From contig NZ_FPHO01000002.1 in assembly GCF_900117455.1 (NCBI RefSeq), forward strand, positions 806,001 to 870,000: a DNA stretch of 64,000 bases. The letters run 5' to 3'. Shown here piece after piece: positions 44,762 to 54,538 of the stretch. The number at the start of each line of letters is the position of its first letter. Within the stretch, counting starts at the first letter, position 1. Source of the stretch: Hyphomicrobium sp. CS1GBMeth3. GTDB lineage: Bacteria; Pseudomonadota; Alphaproteobacteria; Rhizobiales; Hyphomicrobiaceae. Made by a program: the position numbers and the translations under genes. The notes under the pieces were generated by a model, which was not told where the DNA came from, made no database searches, and worked only from the letters and a program-made list of their open reading frames with translations.

Positions 44762-46041
44762 ACCCCCTGCTTTTCGCGCGCAACGGCGCGCCAGCCGATG
44801 TCATGGCGGCAGAATCCGCCGGGCCAATCGATCTTCGCGATGGCCTCATAAGCGCGGGCCTGCGCCTCGGCGACGCTTGCACCCAGCGCGGTGACGTTCA
44901 GAACGCGGCCGCCATCTGCCAGAATGCGCTCGCCGTCACGGCGCGTGCCGGCGTGGAAGATCTCGACATCGGGCACGCTGCCCGCTGCGTCGAGGCCGCG
45001 GATCTCCGTGCCCTTCTCGGGCGTGCCCGGATAACCCTTGGCGGCAAGCACGACCGTCAGCGCGACCTCGTTGCGCCAGCGCAGGTCGAAGTGATCGAGC
45101 ACGCCATCGGACGTCGCGACCATGGCAGCCAAGAGATCCGACTGCAGCCGCGTCATCAGCACCTGCGTTTCGGGATCGCCGAAACGCACGTTGTACTCGA
45201 TCAGCTTCGGCCCCTGGGCCGTGATCATGAGTCCGGCGAACAGCACGCCCTTGAACGGCGTGCCGCGCGCCGCCATGGTCCTCACGGTCGGGTTGATGAT
45301 CTCATCCATGGTGCGCGCGCACATGTCGGGCGTCATGATCGGCGCAGGCGAATAGGCGCCCATGCCACCGGTGTTCGGTCCTGTATCGCCATCGCCGACG
45401 CGCTTGTGATCTTGGGCGGTCGCGAGCGCGAGCGCCGTCTTGCCGTCGCAGAGAGCAAAGAAGCTCGCCTCCTCGCCCTCGAGAAACTCCTCGATCACGA
45501 CCTCGGCGCCTGCGGCGCCGAACGCGCCGGCAAAGCATGCCTCGATGGCCGCTTCCGCCTCAGCACGCGTCGTGGCGACCACGACGCCCTTGCCGGCTGC
45601 GAGGCCGTCCGCCTTGACGACGATCGGCACGGCCTGTGACGCGAGGTACGCCTTGGCCGAGTCTGCATCATTGAAGCGGCCGTAGGCGGCGGTCGGGATG
45701 CCGGCCTCACGGCAGAGATCCTTCGTGAAGCCCTTCGAGCCTTCGAGCTGCGCCGCCGCTTTCGACGGGCCGAAGTGCTTGATGCCCGCCGCGGTCAGAG
45801 CGTCGGCGAGACCGGCGACGAGCGGTGCCTCGGGGCCGACGACGACGAAGTTGATCCTGTTCTCGGCGATGAAGCGCAGCACGGCTGCGTGGTCGGCCGT
45901 ATTGAGGGCGACGCACGCGGCGAGCTCCGCAATCCCAGCGTTTCCGGGCGCTGCATAGAGCTTGGTCAGCAGCGGACTCGCGGAAAGCGCCCAGGCGAGC
46001 GCGTGCTCGCGCCCGCCGCCGCCGATGAGAAGTACGTTCAT
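44758..46041 (-). CDS. purD: Phosphoribosylamine--glycine ligase
   Basis: A 427-residue ATP-grasp enzyme catalysing the second purine step. Signatures are the N-terminal [95 protein letters not shown] and [14 protein letters not shown]. Length is normal. It is divergent from xseA, a conserved arrangement in Hyphomicrobiales, and overlaps a small exported-protein gene downstream. Confidence 0.97.
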   Translation of the reverse strand: MNVLLIGGGGREHALAWALSASPLLTKLYAAPGNAGIAELAACVALNTADHAAVLRFIAENRINFVVVGPEAPLVAGLADALTAAGIKHFGPSKAAAQLEGSKGFTKDLCREAGIPTAAYGRFNDADSAKAYLASQAVPIVVKADGLAAGKGVVVATTRAEAEAAIEACFAGAFGAAGAEVVIEEFLEGEEASFFALCDGKTALALATAQDHKRVGDGDTGPNTGGMGAYSPAPIMTPDMCARTMDEIINPTVRTMAARGTPFKGVLFAGLMITAQGPKLIEYNVRFGDPETQVLMTRLQSDLLAAMVATSDGVLDHFDLRWRNEVALTVVLAAKGYPGTPEKGTEIRGLDAAGSVPDVEIFHAGTRRDGERILADGGRVLNVTALGASVAEAQARAYEAIAKIDWPGGFCRHDIGWRAVAREKQGV

Positions 46042-46152
46042 GATATCAGAGCCTTAGCGGTGATTTACTTCTTGCGAAAATCCGGGTTTTTGGTTTGTAG
46101 CTTGCGCACCCTGTATCATGGATTGCGATACGAACAACCAAGGACCGATTCG

Positions 46153-47889
46153 TTGGCTAGCTCCTCCTCTCCCGCGGCCGCTTCCGGCGCCAATGTCGCC
46201 GAGTTCACCGTCTCCGAGCTCTCCAATGCCGTGAAACGCGCGCTGGAGGACGGCTTCGGGCATGTGCGGCTGCGCGGCGAGGTCTCGGGCTATCGCGGGC
46301 CACACGCCTCCGGGCACTGCTATTTCTCGCTCAAGGACGACAAAGCGAAGATTGACGCCGTGATCTGGCGCGGCAACTGGAGCCGCCTCAAGATCAAGCC
46401 CGAGGAAGGCATGGAGGTCATTGCGACCGGCAAAGTGTCCTCCTTCCCCGGCTCGTCGAAGTATCAGATCGTCATCGAGAGTCTCGAGCCCGCCGGTCTC
46501 GGTGCGCTCATGGCGCAGCTCGAGGAACGGAAGCGCCGCTTCGCGGCCGAAGGCCTGTTCACGGACGAGCGCAAGCGTCCGCTGCCGTTCCTCCCGCGCG
46601 TGGTCGGCATCGTGACCAGTCCGACCGGCGCTGTGATCCGCGACATGCTGCACGGCTTCCGCGAGCGCTTTCCGACGCGCGTCATCGTATGGCCTGTGCG
46701 CGTGCAGGGCGACGGCAGTGCGGTGGAGGTGGCAGCCGCCGTACGCGGTTTCAATGCGCTTCAACCCGATGGCGTCATCCCACGCCCGGACGTTCTCATC
46801 GTGGCGCGTGGCGGCGGCAGTCTCGAGGATCTCTGGGGGTTCAATGACGAGATCGTCGTCCGCGCGGTGGCAGAGAGCGCCATTCCGGTGATTTCCGCTG
46901 TCGGACACGAGACCGACTGGACGCTGATCGACCTTGTCGCCGACGCGCGTGCACCGACACCGACGAAAGCCGCCGAATGGGCCGTGCCGAAACACGCGGA
47001 TCTTCTCGAGCAGAGCGGCAAGCTCGGGCTCAGGCTTACGGTTGCCATTCGTCGCGTGCTCGATGCGCTGCGGCGTGACCTCAAGTCGGCAGAGCGCGGC
47101 TTGCCGCGCGCCGAGGATCTCGCCGCGCTGCCGCGTCAGCGGCTCGACCATGCGGCGCACCGGCTCGACGGCGCGTTGCGCGCACGCGTTCAGCGCTGCC
47201 ATACGCGCTTCTTCCAAGTGGCCGGTCGGCTTCCGAGCCCGCGCTCACTCGTCGTGCAGCATCGGCAGCGGATCGACGCGACGGGCGTGCGTCTCGGCCG
47301 CGCTCTCTCTGCCAACACGCAAGCGCATCACACGCGCCATGTCCGCATCGCCTCGCGTCTGCACCATCGGCTTCTCGAAGTTCGGATCTCCCGCGCGGCC
47401 GACAGGCTCGACGGTCTCGGACGGCGCGCGCGCGAGTGTCTCGGCAAAACCGCCTCCGTGCGGCGCGCGCGGCTCGAGCGGGCCTCGGGGCGGCTGCAGC
47501 CGGCGCCGATCCGCCATCGCGTCGAACGCTGCGGCGAGCGGCTCGACGCGCTGAGCCGGCGCATGCAGCGCGCCTTCGCAAGTGGCCTCGCGGAGCGGCG
47601 TCAGGCCCTTGGCGGGCAGGCCAAGCTGCTCTCATCGCTCGGCTATCACAGCGTGCTGGCGCGCGGTTTCGCGCTGGTGCGCGATGGCACGGGTGCGACG
47701 ATCCGCTCCGCGCACGCCGTGGCGTCCGGGCAGGTGCTGGAGATCGAGTTCGCGGACGGGCGCGTACAAGCTGAAGCGAAAGGCGAGGCTTCGGCCGGCC
47801 GTGCAAGCCGGGGCGGGCCGCCCCCTTCCGGCAAGGCTGCGACATCGGTGCCGAAAAAGCCCGCCAAGGGCCAGGGCACGCTATTCTGA
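46153..47889 (+). CDS. xseA: Exodeoxyribonuclease VII large subunit
   Basis: A 578-residue nuclease subunit acting on single-stranded DNA with XseB. The OB-fold domain has [27 protein letters not shown]; the catalytic domain has [40 protein letters not shown] and [25 protein letters not shown] long Arg/Leu-rich coiled coil follows, and the chain ends in the usual GTLF. The family part begins without an in-frame ATG; a TTG eight bases after AAGGA is the best start. An xseB gene is not in this window. Confidence 0.95.
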   Translation: MASSSSPAAASGANVAEFTVSELSNAVKRALEDGFGHVRLRGEVSGYRGPHASGHCYFSLKDDKAKIDAVIWRGNWSRLKIKPEEGMEVIATGKVSSFPGSSKYQIVIESLEPAGLGALMAQLEERKRRFAAEGLFTDERKRPLPFLPRVVGIVTSPTGAVIRDMLHGFRERFPTRVIVWPVRVQGDGSAVEVAAAVRGFNALQPDGVIPRPDVLIVARGGGSLEDLWGFNDEIVVRAVAESAIPVISAVGHETDWTLIDLVADARAPTPTKAAEWAVPKHADLLEQSGKLGLRLTVAIRRVLDALRRDLKSAERGLPRAEDLAALPRQRLDHAAHRLDGALRARVQRCHTRFFQVAGRLPSPRSLVVQHRQRIDATGVRLGRALSANTQAHHTRHVRIASRLHHRLLEVRISRAADRLDGLGRRARECLGKTASVRRARLERASGRLQPAPIRHRVERCGERLDALSRRMQRAFASGLAERRQALGGQAKLLSSLGYHSVLARGFALVRDGTGATIRSAHAVASGQVLEIEFADGRVQAEAKGEASAGRASRGGPPPSGKAATSVPKKPAKGQGTLF

Positions 47890-47988
47890 TAACGATTTCG
47901 GACCGGCACGCCTTGACGCCGCCTCGCCGATTGGCGATGTCATCAGGGCGTCGCTTTCAGTGACCGCATTTTTCCGAGGCAAAGGCTC

Positions 47989-48228
47989 ATGAACCGCTTC
48001 GACAGGCTGTTCGGCATTCGGGGCGAAGCCCAGGTGCGCTATCTCGACGGCGAGTTCCAGGTCATCTCGCCGGGCGAATTCGTGCGCTGTGCCGTGACCG
48101 GACAGAAGATCGATCTGGCAGACCTCCGCTATTGGAGCGTCGAGCTGCAGGAAGCCTACGCCTCCGCCGACATCTCGCTTGGCCGCTATCTCGAGGCCGT
48201 GCGCAAGCAGGATCGCTCCGCCGGCTGA
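47989..48228 (+). CDS. DUF2093 family protein
   Basis: A 79-residue cytoplasmic protein with the DUF2093 pattern: ARYLDGEF-like VRYLDGEFQVISPGEFVRCAVTGQKIDLADLRYWSVELQEAY. The family is limited to alphaproteobacteria and is usually found right after xseA, as here. The single conserved Cys in VRCAVTG and the Tyr-Trp pair suggest a small beta domain. Function unknown. It has an AGGCAAAGG box before the ATG. Confidence 0.92.
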   Translation: MNRFDRLFGIRGEAQVRYLDGEFQVISPGEFVRCAVTGQKIDLADLRYWSVELQEAYASADISLGRYLEAVRKQDRSAG

Positions 48229-48359
48229 CGCCGCATGGCGCAAGGGCCACGCGGGAGAACTGGAGTTTCCTGCGCCCACAACACACCCGTTCTCGGCCAC
48301 ATTTTGGCTCAGAATCAGCGGCTTGGTCACCGCTTCATCAGCAATAGACCGAGCGCCGA

Positions 48360-48851
48360 ATGAGACTTGCGACGCATCGCGCCTTTGTGCTTGCCACGCT
48401 CGCAGCTGTGGCCACCGGATCTCTCCTCTTCTCGGATCCGGCACCAGCGAAAACTCCAGGCAAGACCTACTGCTACAATAGCGTCTGCCACCGCGTGAAG
48501 ACGCTCCCCGAGATGGAGCAACTCGTCGGCCACCAGGAGGTGGTCGTCGCCTCGTACTACGACGACTGCCGCGTCGATAAATACAATCCATGCACGGCGC
48601 TTTCGTCCGGCGAGGAGCACCGTCCTGACCTTCCCGACAACGCAGCGAGCCCGGTCTACCCCAACGGGACCATCCTCGTGCTCGTCAATCCGGATACGGA
48701 GGCGCAGGTGCTGGTGCGCGTCAACAACTCAGGTCCCTACCGCAAGGGTCGCATGCTCGACGTCTCGCGGGCTGCCGCCGAGCAACTGGGCTTCCTCAAG
48801 AAAGGCGTTGCGCGGCTCAAGCTGACCGTCATCAGTGGTCCGCTGAGCTAG
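48360..48851 (+). CDS. RlpA-like double-psi beta-barrel exported protein
   Basis: A 163-residue exported protein with a signal peptide (to about APAKT). It has the double-psi beta-barrel of RlpA: VVASYYDD, the TALSSGE element that holds the catalytic Glu of septal lytic transglycosylases, NGTILVLVNPDTEAQVLVRV and RMLDVSRAAAEQLGF. The highly conserved VNDRGP motif reads VNNSGP here, so the key Asp is replaced by Asn. That may make it non-catalytic, perhaps only peptidoglycan-binding. No SPOR domain is present. It stands alone. Confidence 0.82.
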   Translation: MRLATHRAFVLATLAAVATGSLLFSDPAPAKTPGKTYCYNSVCHRVKTLPEMEQLVGHQEVVVASYYDDCRVDKYNPCTALSSGEEHRPDLPDNAASPVYPNGTILVLVNPDTEAQVLVRVNNSGPYRKGRMLDVSRAAAEQLGFLKKGVARLKLTVISGPLS

Positions 48852-48868
48852 CTTCTTCTTCCTCCACA

Positions 48869-49867
48869 TTAAGGAACGAGCACGAGAGCTCCGGTGAGGT
48901 CGCCGCGCCGCAGGCGGTCGAGTGCGGTGTTGGCTTTGGCCAACGGCAGTGCTTCCGTGTGCGTCTTGACGGGCACGCGCGGCGCCAACGCCAGGAAGTC
49001 GATGGCGTCCTGGCGTGTCAGGTTGGCGACCGAGCGCACGATGCGCTCACCCCAGAGAAGATCGTACGGCATGGTCGGAATGTCGCTCATGTGGATGCCG
49101 CCGAGCACCACCGTGCCGCCCTTGCGCACGGCCGCGAGCGCCAACGGGACCAGCGGACCGACGGGTGCAAAGATGATGGCGGCATCGAGCAGTTTCGGTG
49201 GCGCTTCCTCGGAGCCGCCGGCCCAGACGCAGCCGAGCGCGCGCGCAAACTCTTGCGCCGGCCCGTCGCCGATGCGTGTGAACGCGAAGACCTCGATGCC
49301 TTGATGCCGCGCGACCTGCGCCACGATATGCGCCGCGGCGCCGAAACCGTAGATGCCGAGCGTCCTGCACGGCTCCGTCATTTTGAGCGAGCGGTAGCCG
49401 ATCAGGCCAGCGCAAAGCAGCGGGGCCGCTTCCACGTCGCCGGGCCCCTCGGGGATCGGAAAGCAGTAGGCGGCGTCCGCGACAGCGTATTCCGCGTAAC
49501 CGCCGTCGATCTGGTATCCCGTGAAGCCCGGCGCGTCGCACAGGTTTTCGTGACCTTCACGACAGAATGAGCATACGCCGCACGTGTGTCCGAGCCATGG
49601 GATGCCGACGCGGTCGCCGATGGCGACGTGCGCCACGCCAGGCCCGAGTTTGTCGACACGTCCCACGATCTCGTGTCCGGGGATGATCGGGTGCTTGGGA
49701 TGCTTGAGATCGCCGTCGGCGACATGAAGATCGGTACGGCAAACGCCGCAGGCCGCCACCTTCACGCGGATCTGTCCTCGGGAAGGCTCGGGCAGCGGCA
49801 CCTCGACCATGCGCAGCGGCGTGCCTGGCGTATCGAGCAGCATGGCCTTCATGGTTGAGGACGTCAT
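48869..49867 (-). CDS. Zinc-dependent alcohol dehydrogenase
   Basis: A 332-residue medium-chain dehydrogenase. The catalytic zinc ligands are in VAACGVCRTDLHVADG and PIIPGHEIVGRV, and the structural zinc cysteines in GHTCGVCSFCREGHENLCD. The cofactor motif is LGIYGFGAAAHIVAQVA, and no acidic residue follows in the usual NAD-specific place, so NADP is possible. It matches the zinc-binding alcohol dehydrogenase subgroup of about 330 residues. Substrate unknown. It is single and divergent from the YbhB gene. Confidence 0.92.
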   Translation of the reverse strand: MTSSTMKAMLLDTPGTPLRMVEVPLPEPSRGQIRVKVAACGVCRTDLHVADGDLKHPKHPIIPGHEIVGRVDKLGPGVAHVAIGDRVGIPWLGHTCGVCSFCREGHENLCDAPGFTGYQIDGGYAEYAVADAAYCFPIPEGPGDVEAAPLLCAGLIGYRSLKMTEPCRTLGIYGFGAAAHIVAQVARHQGIEVFAFTRIGDGPAQEFARALGCVWAGGSEEAPPKLLDAAIIFAPVGPLVPLALAAVRKGGTVVLGGIHMSDIPTMPYDLLWGERIVRSVANLTRQDAIDFLALAPRVPVKTHTEALPLAKANTALDRLRRGDLTGALVLVP

Positions 49868-50014
49868 TTCTTACGACATCTCGTTGCGGGCTTTGGCGGA
49901 GCGTGCGCTCAGGAACCGGTCTCGATTGCCTGCATTGCGCACTATGGCCGCGGGTTGGGCTTTGATCCAGATCTGCTAGAAATTGGATCGCCGGGATCGC
50001 ATTGGAGAACACTG

Positions 50015-50491
50015 ATGACGTTCACGCTGACCTCGACGGCCTTCACGGACGGCGGAACCATTCCGCGCAAATATACATGCGAAGGCAACGACATCTCGCC
50101 ACCTTTGGTGTGGCGCGGCGTGCCGGATGGCACGCAAAGCCTGGTGTTGATCGTCGACGATCCCGACGCGCCCGATCCCGCCAAGCCGCAGCGCGTCTGG
50201 GTGCACTGGGTGCTTTACAATCTGCCGCCGGATGCAACGGGACTTGCCGAAGATGTCGGTAATGAAGCGCTGCCGGCTGGAACCGAGGACGGCCTCAACG
50301 ACTGGGACCGCACCGGCTATGGCGGACCGTGTCCCCCGATCGGTCGGCATCGCTACTTCCACAAGCTCTACGCCCTCGATACGCGCCTCAAGGGGTTATC
50401 GTCACCGCGCAAGGCTGCCGTGGAAAGCGCTATGCGGGGCCATATCCTGGCGCAGGCAACGCTTATGGGCACCTATATCAAGAGCCAGTAG
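50015..50491 (+). CDS. YbhB/YbcL family (PEBP-like) protein
   Basis: A 158-residue phosphatidylethanolamine-binding-protein-fold protein, cytoplasmic (no signal peptide). Matching parts are LTSTAFTDGGTIPRKYTCEGNDISPPLVWRGVP, LIVDDPDAPDP with the conserved DPDAP, RVWVHWVLYNLPP, TGYGGPCPPIGRHRYFHKLYALD. It may bind phosphate-containing small ligands; the natural ligand is unknown. The chosen ATG has a GGAGA box. A weak EcfG-like sequence (GGAAC-N16-CATT) lies about 80 bases upstream. Confidence 0.92.
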   Translation: MTFTLTSTAFTDGGTIPRKYTCEGNDISPPLVWRGVPDGTQSLVLIVDDPDAPDPAKPQRVWVHWVLYNLPPDATGLAEDVGNEALPAGTEDGLNDWDRTGYGGPCPPIGRHRYFHKLYALDTRLKGLSSPRKAAVESAMRGHILAQATLMGTYIKSQ

Positions 50492-50788
50492 GCCACGCAG
50501 AGCAGAGACGGCGTGCGAGCCGTCGCGCGCCGTCTGCCTCCCTCATGAGGCGACCGGTTTATCCCTCGGCCGTGCTCGCAACTTTCCCGTAACCATGGGA
50601 AACATTGTGTGATCCGCTACTTTGGCTCGCGGCGGAAAAGAGGGTGAATTCGCGGCCCCAAACCGCCGTTGGTGAACCGCTCGTTGCCGGGATTGACAGC
50701 ATTCGATTGAAAGAATTTTACATCCAGCAACGGATTGACTTCTACGGTCCCCCGCTTGCGTGCAGTGCAATGCAAGGGGGAATTTCAT
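50492..50788. other. Intergenic region before the diguanylate cyclase gene
   Basis: About 300 bases without a gene. An AGACGGCG / CGCCGTCT stem (50506-50535) after the YbhB gene may be a weak terminator but has no T-run. The right half becomes AT-richer just before the next gene (GATTGAAAGAATTTTACATCC). Confidence 0.5.
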
Positions 50789-52291
50789 ATGTCGGATGGT
50801 CTCGGCTCGCATGGCATGGCCCTGGTGCGCTGGATTGGTCTTGCCATGGTGCTGCCGGCACTGGCCGCCGTAGTGTTGCTCGGTAAGGATACGCTCATGG
50901 TGGTCGAGCGTATCAACGAGAGCACCCTCAAACGCGACAAAATGGCGGTCGATCGCGGATTTAAGATGCTCGGCGAGCTGCATGCCTCCGAGGTCGTCGG
51001 GCTGGCCATGCGCAGCCCCGTGTTTTTGAAGCGCGAGGAGAACCAGCGGGCAGGCTGGACCGGCGATCAGGTCGGGCAGGCTTCGGCCGCGCCCGAGGTC
51101 GAGCAGGAGCTGATCATCCTCAATCCCGCCGGACAGGTGGTTTTCGCAAGCGCGAACAACAAACCGCTGCCCCTGGACCGGGCGGCGCAGCTGCTCGCGG
51201 CTGCTGCGCGGCCGATGGAACGGGCGCGCGCCCTTTTTCGATCGATGGTCGGGCGCGATTTCGGCGAGCACGTCTCGGGCACGATGACCGATGGTCTCTA
51301 TGTTAACGACGTGATTACCATCGATGGCCATCCCGCGATGGTCACGGTGACGCCGTTGGCCGATCAGGCGCAGCAAACTGCCGGTGTTGGCCCGATGCTT
51401 CTGCTGGGGGTGCAGCTCTTGACGCCACAGCTCCTGAATCGGCTGGCCACGCTGTCGCACGTGGACGGGTTGCGGGAGATCTCCAAGGACGACATCGCCA
51501 ACAGCGACCAGCACGCGCATCCGATCCGCGACGCGTCGGGTCACACCGTGACCCATGTCACGTGGGAGCCCTCGCATCCGGGATACGCGATCCTTCGCGC
51601 GGCGTTGCCCGCAATCGCGTTCTCGCTCGGGTTTATCGCGGTGATGACGCTGCTCGCGGCAGTGACCATGCGCCGGCTGACCCGACGGCTCGCAGAAAGC
51701 GAGCAGGCCGCAATCTATGCCTCACATCACGACGCGGCGACGGGACTGGCAAACCGCGGATGGTTCATGCGCGTGTTCGCCGACGTGCTCGAGGACGACA
51801 CCAACGCCACCTACGCGGTGCTGCTGATAGACTGCGACTACTTCAAGTCCGTCAACGACACGCTCGGCCATGCGGCGGGGGACGCGGTGCTTGCGGCCGT
51901 CGCCGAGCGTCTGCGCGGCTTGGGGGAAAAGGTCACGATCACGGCGCGGCTCGGCGGGGATGAATTCGCTGTCGTCACGGCGCCGTTGGCCGATCGCGAA
52001 GCGGCAGAAGCGCAGGTTCGTGACATCGAGGCCGCTCTGACGAGTTCGGTCACCTTCGAGAGCTATCTGATCATGGTCAGTGTCAGCATCGGTGCCGCCG
52101 TGTTCGAAAGCCCGTCGAGCCTGTCGATCGACGACTGGCTGGCGCGAGCGGATACCGCGCTTTATCGTGCGAAACGCGAGGGTCGCGGCTGCGCCCGCTT
52201 CTACGAAGCGGAAGCAGAGCTTATGGAGTTTCCGCTACTCGCTGCGTCATCGGCGCGCACGCGCATGACAAGCCGCTCGAACGCGGCCTGA
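50789..52291 (+). CDS. Membrane diguanylate cyclase with periplasmic sensor
   Basis: A 500-residue c-di-GMP synthase. A first membrane helix (ALVRWIGLAMVLPALAAVVLLG) and a second near residues 275-300 (PAIAFSLGFIAVMTLLAAVTMRRL) enclose a periplasmic domain of about 230 residues that looks like a CHASE-type sensor. The C-terminal GGDEF domain is intact (HHDAATGLANRGWFM, LIDCDYFKSVNDTLGHAAGDAVL, ARLGGDEFAVV, SVSIGAAV), so it should be active. The product-inhibition RxxD site is not present before GGDEF. An AAGGGGG box supports the start. No EAL domain or partner is adjacent. Confidence 0.93.
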   Translation: MSDGLGSHGMALVRWIGLAMVLPALAAVVLLGKDTLMVVERINESTLKRDKMAVDRGFKMLGELHASEVVGLAMRSPVFLKREENQRAGWTGDQVGQASAAPEVEQELIILNPAGQVVFASANNKPLPLDRAAQLLAAAARPMERARALFRSMVGRDFGEHVSGTMTDGLYVNDVITIDGHPAMVTVTPLADQAQQTAGVGPMLLLGVQLLTPQLLNRLATLSHVDGLREISKDDIANSDQHAHPIRDASGHTVTHVTWEPSHPGYAILRAALPAIAFSLGFIAVMTLLAAVTMRRLTRRLAESEQAAIYASHHDAATGLANRGWFMRVFADVLEDDTNATYAVLLIDCDYFKSVNDTLGHAAGDAVLAAVAERLRGLGEKVTITARLGGDEFAVVTAPLADREAAEAQVRDIEAALTSSVTFESYLIMVSVSIGAAVFESPSSLSIDDWLARADTALYRAKREGRGCARFYEAEAELMEFPLLAASSARTRMTSRSNAA

Positions 52292-52296
52292 GACGT

Positions 52297-52848
52297 TCAG
52301 CGGTCGATGCGGCTGATCTTCGAACCTTCCAGGGTCAGATTGTACATCAATCCCTTCTGGTCGAGGATGAAGCCAATGACGGGCTTCGTGATCTGATTGG
52401 TGTCGACGGAGCCGCCGACGCCAACCGTGACCAGAGCCACCGACCCGTCGACGCCGACCTTCCAGCCTTGCTTGCGCTGGAAGCTCCGAAGCGCGCCTTC
52501 GGTCATGAAGAGGATGATAACGGTGCGCGCCTGCACGCCAAGCTGGAAGCCAATCGAGGCGGAGACCGTGTTGTAATAGCCTTCCGTGTAGCCGCCACGG
52601 CGCAGAGCGCCTTCGCCGTATTCACCGCCGAAGCCCATGCCTGCTTTGACTACTGAGGGGAACACCAGCACTCCGGCCGCATCGCGCACCAGTTCGCGCG
52701 CCCCTCCGACCGTGCGATAGAAGTGAGACAGTGCCGCGTTGACGTCGGCGTCGATCTCATAAGCGGAGGCTGCGGTCGCGTCGCGCACGGGCGCCAGAAC
52801 GAGCGCGAGCGCAAGTATCGCGTTGAGCCAGATCGATTTCAGCGGCAT
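52297..52848 (-). CDS. SYLF (YSC84-like) domain exported protein
   Basis: A 183-residue protein with a signal peptide (to about ATAAS) and a full SYLF domain: RDAAGVLVFPSVVKAGMGFGGEYGEGALRRGG, YYNTVSASIGFQLGVQARTVIILFM and the final KGLMYNLTLEGSKISRI. SYLF domains bind phosphoinositides in eukaryotes; bacterial members are periplasmic, and their role is unknown. It converges with the diguanylate cyclase gene with five bases between stops. Confidence 0.9.
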   Translation of the reverse strand: MPLKSIWLNAILALALVLAPVRDATAASAYEIDADVNAALSHFYRTVGGARELVRDAAGVLVFPSVVKAGMGFGGEYGEGALRRGGYTEGYYNTVSASIGFQLGVQARTVIILFMTEGALRSFQRKQGWKVGVDGSVALVTVGVGGSVDTNQITKPVIGFILDQKGLMYNLTLEGSKISRIDR

Positions 52849-52968
52849 TGGAATCCCCCAGTACTCTGCCGGTACGACTCACCGGCCCAGGTATTGTGGC
52901 GCAAAAACCTGGAATGATTGTGGCGCGGCGGCCTCAGCGTGACATTTCGGACCAGGTGCGCGACATGT

Positions 52969-53448
52969 TCAGCAGAATATGCAGGCGTCGCACATGGTTC
53001 TGGCTTCGGCAATATGCGCGTCCAGAATTCGCGTGTATTCGGCGAGCTTCGGTTTCTGGGTGTCGCAGAGCGTCTTTTTCTTTTCGGGCTCGCTGAAGGC
53101 CGTCTCCCACGCCTTGACGTACTCCGCCTTCTTGGAGCGGAACACCGACGCAACCTTGCGTAGCGACTTCACTTCGACGCATGGACTGACGGCGGCCCAG
53201 GTGCGCCGCTGCAGGTTCAGTTTGCGACCACAGAACTCAAGCAGGGCATCGACGGTCGCGTATTCGTCCACGCGCTGCCAAAGCTTTGTTCGCTCCGCCT
53301 TGCTGATGCTTTCGAGGCCAAGCTTGACGGGAACGAGTGAGGTGCGCGGCGCGTCGGCAGCGCCCGCCAATCCGACGGCGGCCACCACAGCAAGCATGGC
53401 AAGCCATGGGCTTTGCCGCCTAGCTTCAACCACCTTCATGCGCGACAT
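52969..53448 (-). CDS. Small exported Cys-containing protein
   Basis: A 159-residue protein with a hydrophobic N-terminus (WLAMLAVVAAVGLAGAADA). The mature part is helical and basic with several cysteines: EFCGRKLNL, SPCVEV, KTLCDTQ and a final cluster MCDACIFC. The C-terminal Cys cluster could hold a metal or form disulfides. I do not recognise the family. The start (MSRMKVVEA) is chosen for the signal peptide; other ATGs are near. It sits between SYLF and the GreA/B-like gene on the same strand. Confidence 0.65.
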   Translation of the reverse strand: MSRMKVVEARRQSPWLAMLAVVAAVGLAGAADAPRTSLVPVKLGLESISKAERTKLWQRVDEYATVDALLEFCGRKLNLQRRTWAAVSPCVEVKSLRKVASVFRSKKAEYVKAWETAFSEPEKKKTLCDTQKPKLAEYTRILDAHIAEARTMCDACIFC

Positions 53449-53547
53449 GCTGGCCCCCGAACGCAGATTTCGCTTCTTGGCCGCGAGTCTAAAGCTGCGG
53501 ATGGCACGTCGGCAAGCCTCCTCAAGGCCGCTCCTGCTGCCGCTCAC

Positions 53548-54015
53548 TTATTCTATTGCAATGATTTCGGTTTCACCGGAGCCCGCGCGCACCGTATCGC
53601 CGACCGCTTTGCCGAGAAGCGCGCGTGCCATCGGCGAGACGTAAGACAAAGTTCCCTTTGCGGGATCGGCCTCGTCCTCGCCCACGATGCGATAGGTCCG
53701 GCGCCTACCGTCCTCCCGCTCGAACGTGACGCGCGATCCGAAACGGATCTCGTCGGCGTCGTTCGGAGCGGGAACCAGCTCGGCCGAGGCACGCCGCGCC
53801 GTCCAGTAGCGCAAGTCGCGCGCTGCAACGTTGAGGGCCGCGCGATCACCCGCTGACTGTGCGTCGGCATAAGCGCGCGACAGACGCGCGACCTCGGCTT
53901 CGATCGCAGCGAGCCCGCTCTCGGTCACGAGGTTGCGGTGCGGCGAGACGAGACGCTCGGGAAGCTCATCGAAGGCCTCTAGGCCGTCCGGTTCTTTGAC
54001 GAATGCTCTGCTCAT
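53548..54015 (-). CDS. GreA/GreB-family elongation factor-like protein
   Basis: A 155-residue protein with the two-part structure of transcript cleavage factors: an N-terminal coiled coil (LVTESGLAAIEAEVARLSRAYADAQSAGDRAALNVAARDLRYWTARRASAELV) and a C-terminal FKBP-like domain (IRFGSRVTFEREDGRRRTYRIVGEDEADPAKGTLSYVSPMARALLGKAVGDTV). The start SRAFVKEPDG is the usual N-terminus of GreB-like paralogues in alphaproteobacteria. The acidic tip is less typical than in GreA, so anti-backtracking activity is uncertain. It is divergent from yjbQ. Confidence 0.88.
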   Translation of the reverse strand: MSRAFVKEPDGLEAFDELPERLVSPHRNLVTESGLAAIEAEVARLSRAYADAQSAGDRAALNVAARDLRYWTARRASAELVPAPNDADEIRFGSRVTFEREDGRRRTYRIVGEDEADPAKGTLSYVSPMARALLGKAVGDTVRAGSGETEIIAIE

Positions 54016-54065
54016 GGCGCTAAATATAGCGATAAGTCCGCGAAAAATCACGTGGGAGCACACGC

Positions 54066-54485
54066 ATGCGCCAAGCGCAGAAGGAAATCACGGTCGCGAC
54101 CTCCGGGCAGGGCCTCTACGAGATCAGCGATGCCGTGCGCGCTTTCGCCGAGAGCTCAGGCATCGAAACAGGGCTGCTTACAGCGTATTGCCGGCACACG
54201 TCCGCGTCTCTTGTCATCCAAGAGAACGCAGATCCTGACGTGCAACGCGACCTCGTCGCGTTCTTCAAACGCCTCGTTCCAGATGGCGATCCGCTGTTCG
54301 TGCACACCATCGAAGGGCCAGACGACATGCCTGCGCATGTGAAGAGTGCACTCACTCAAACGTCGATTGCGATACCGATCATGCGATCAGTGCTTGCACT
54401 TGGGACGTGGCAAGGTCTTTATCTCTTTGAGCACCGGCGTAGTCCGCATGCGCGCAAGATCGTGTTGCATGTTGTGGGAAGCTAA
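54066..54485 (+). CDS. YjbQ family protein (UPF0047)
   Basis: A 139-residue protein of the secondary thiamine-phosphate synthase/YjbQ family. The hallmark motifs are TAYCRHTSASLVIQENADPDVQRDL and RSVLALGTWQGLYLFEHR. YjbQ proteins show weak thiamine-phosphate synthase activity in vitro, but the physiological role is unknown. thiE is elsewhere in this window, so this is not needed for that step. It starts 50 bases from the divergent GreA/B-like gene. Confidence 0.9.
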   Translation: MRQAQKEITVATSGQGLYEISDAVRAFAESSGIETGLLTAYCRHTSASLVIQENADPDVQRDLVAFFKRLVPDGDPLFVHTIEGPDDMPAHVKSALTQTSIAIPIMRSVLALGTWQGLYLFEHRRSPHARKIVLHVVGS

Positions 54486-54538
54486 CTCACACTCTCCGGG
54501 CTCTCACTAAAGCAGTCGACGTTCGACAGGAGATCCAG

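Noticed and set aside
45775..46152. Upstream extension of xseA
   Set aside because: Open by chance through purD antisense and the intergenic region. A ribosome-binding site and TTG mark a better start.
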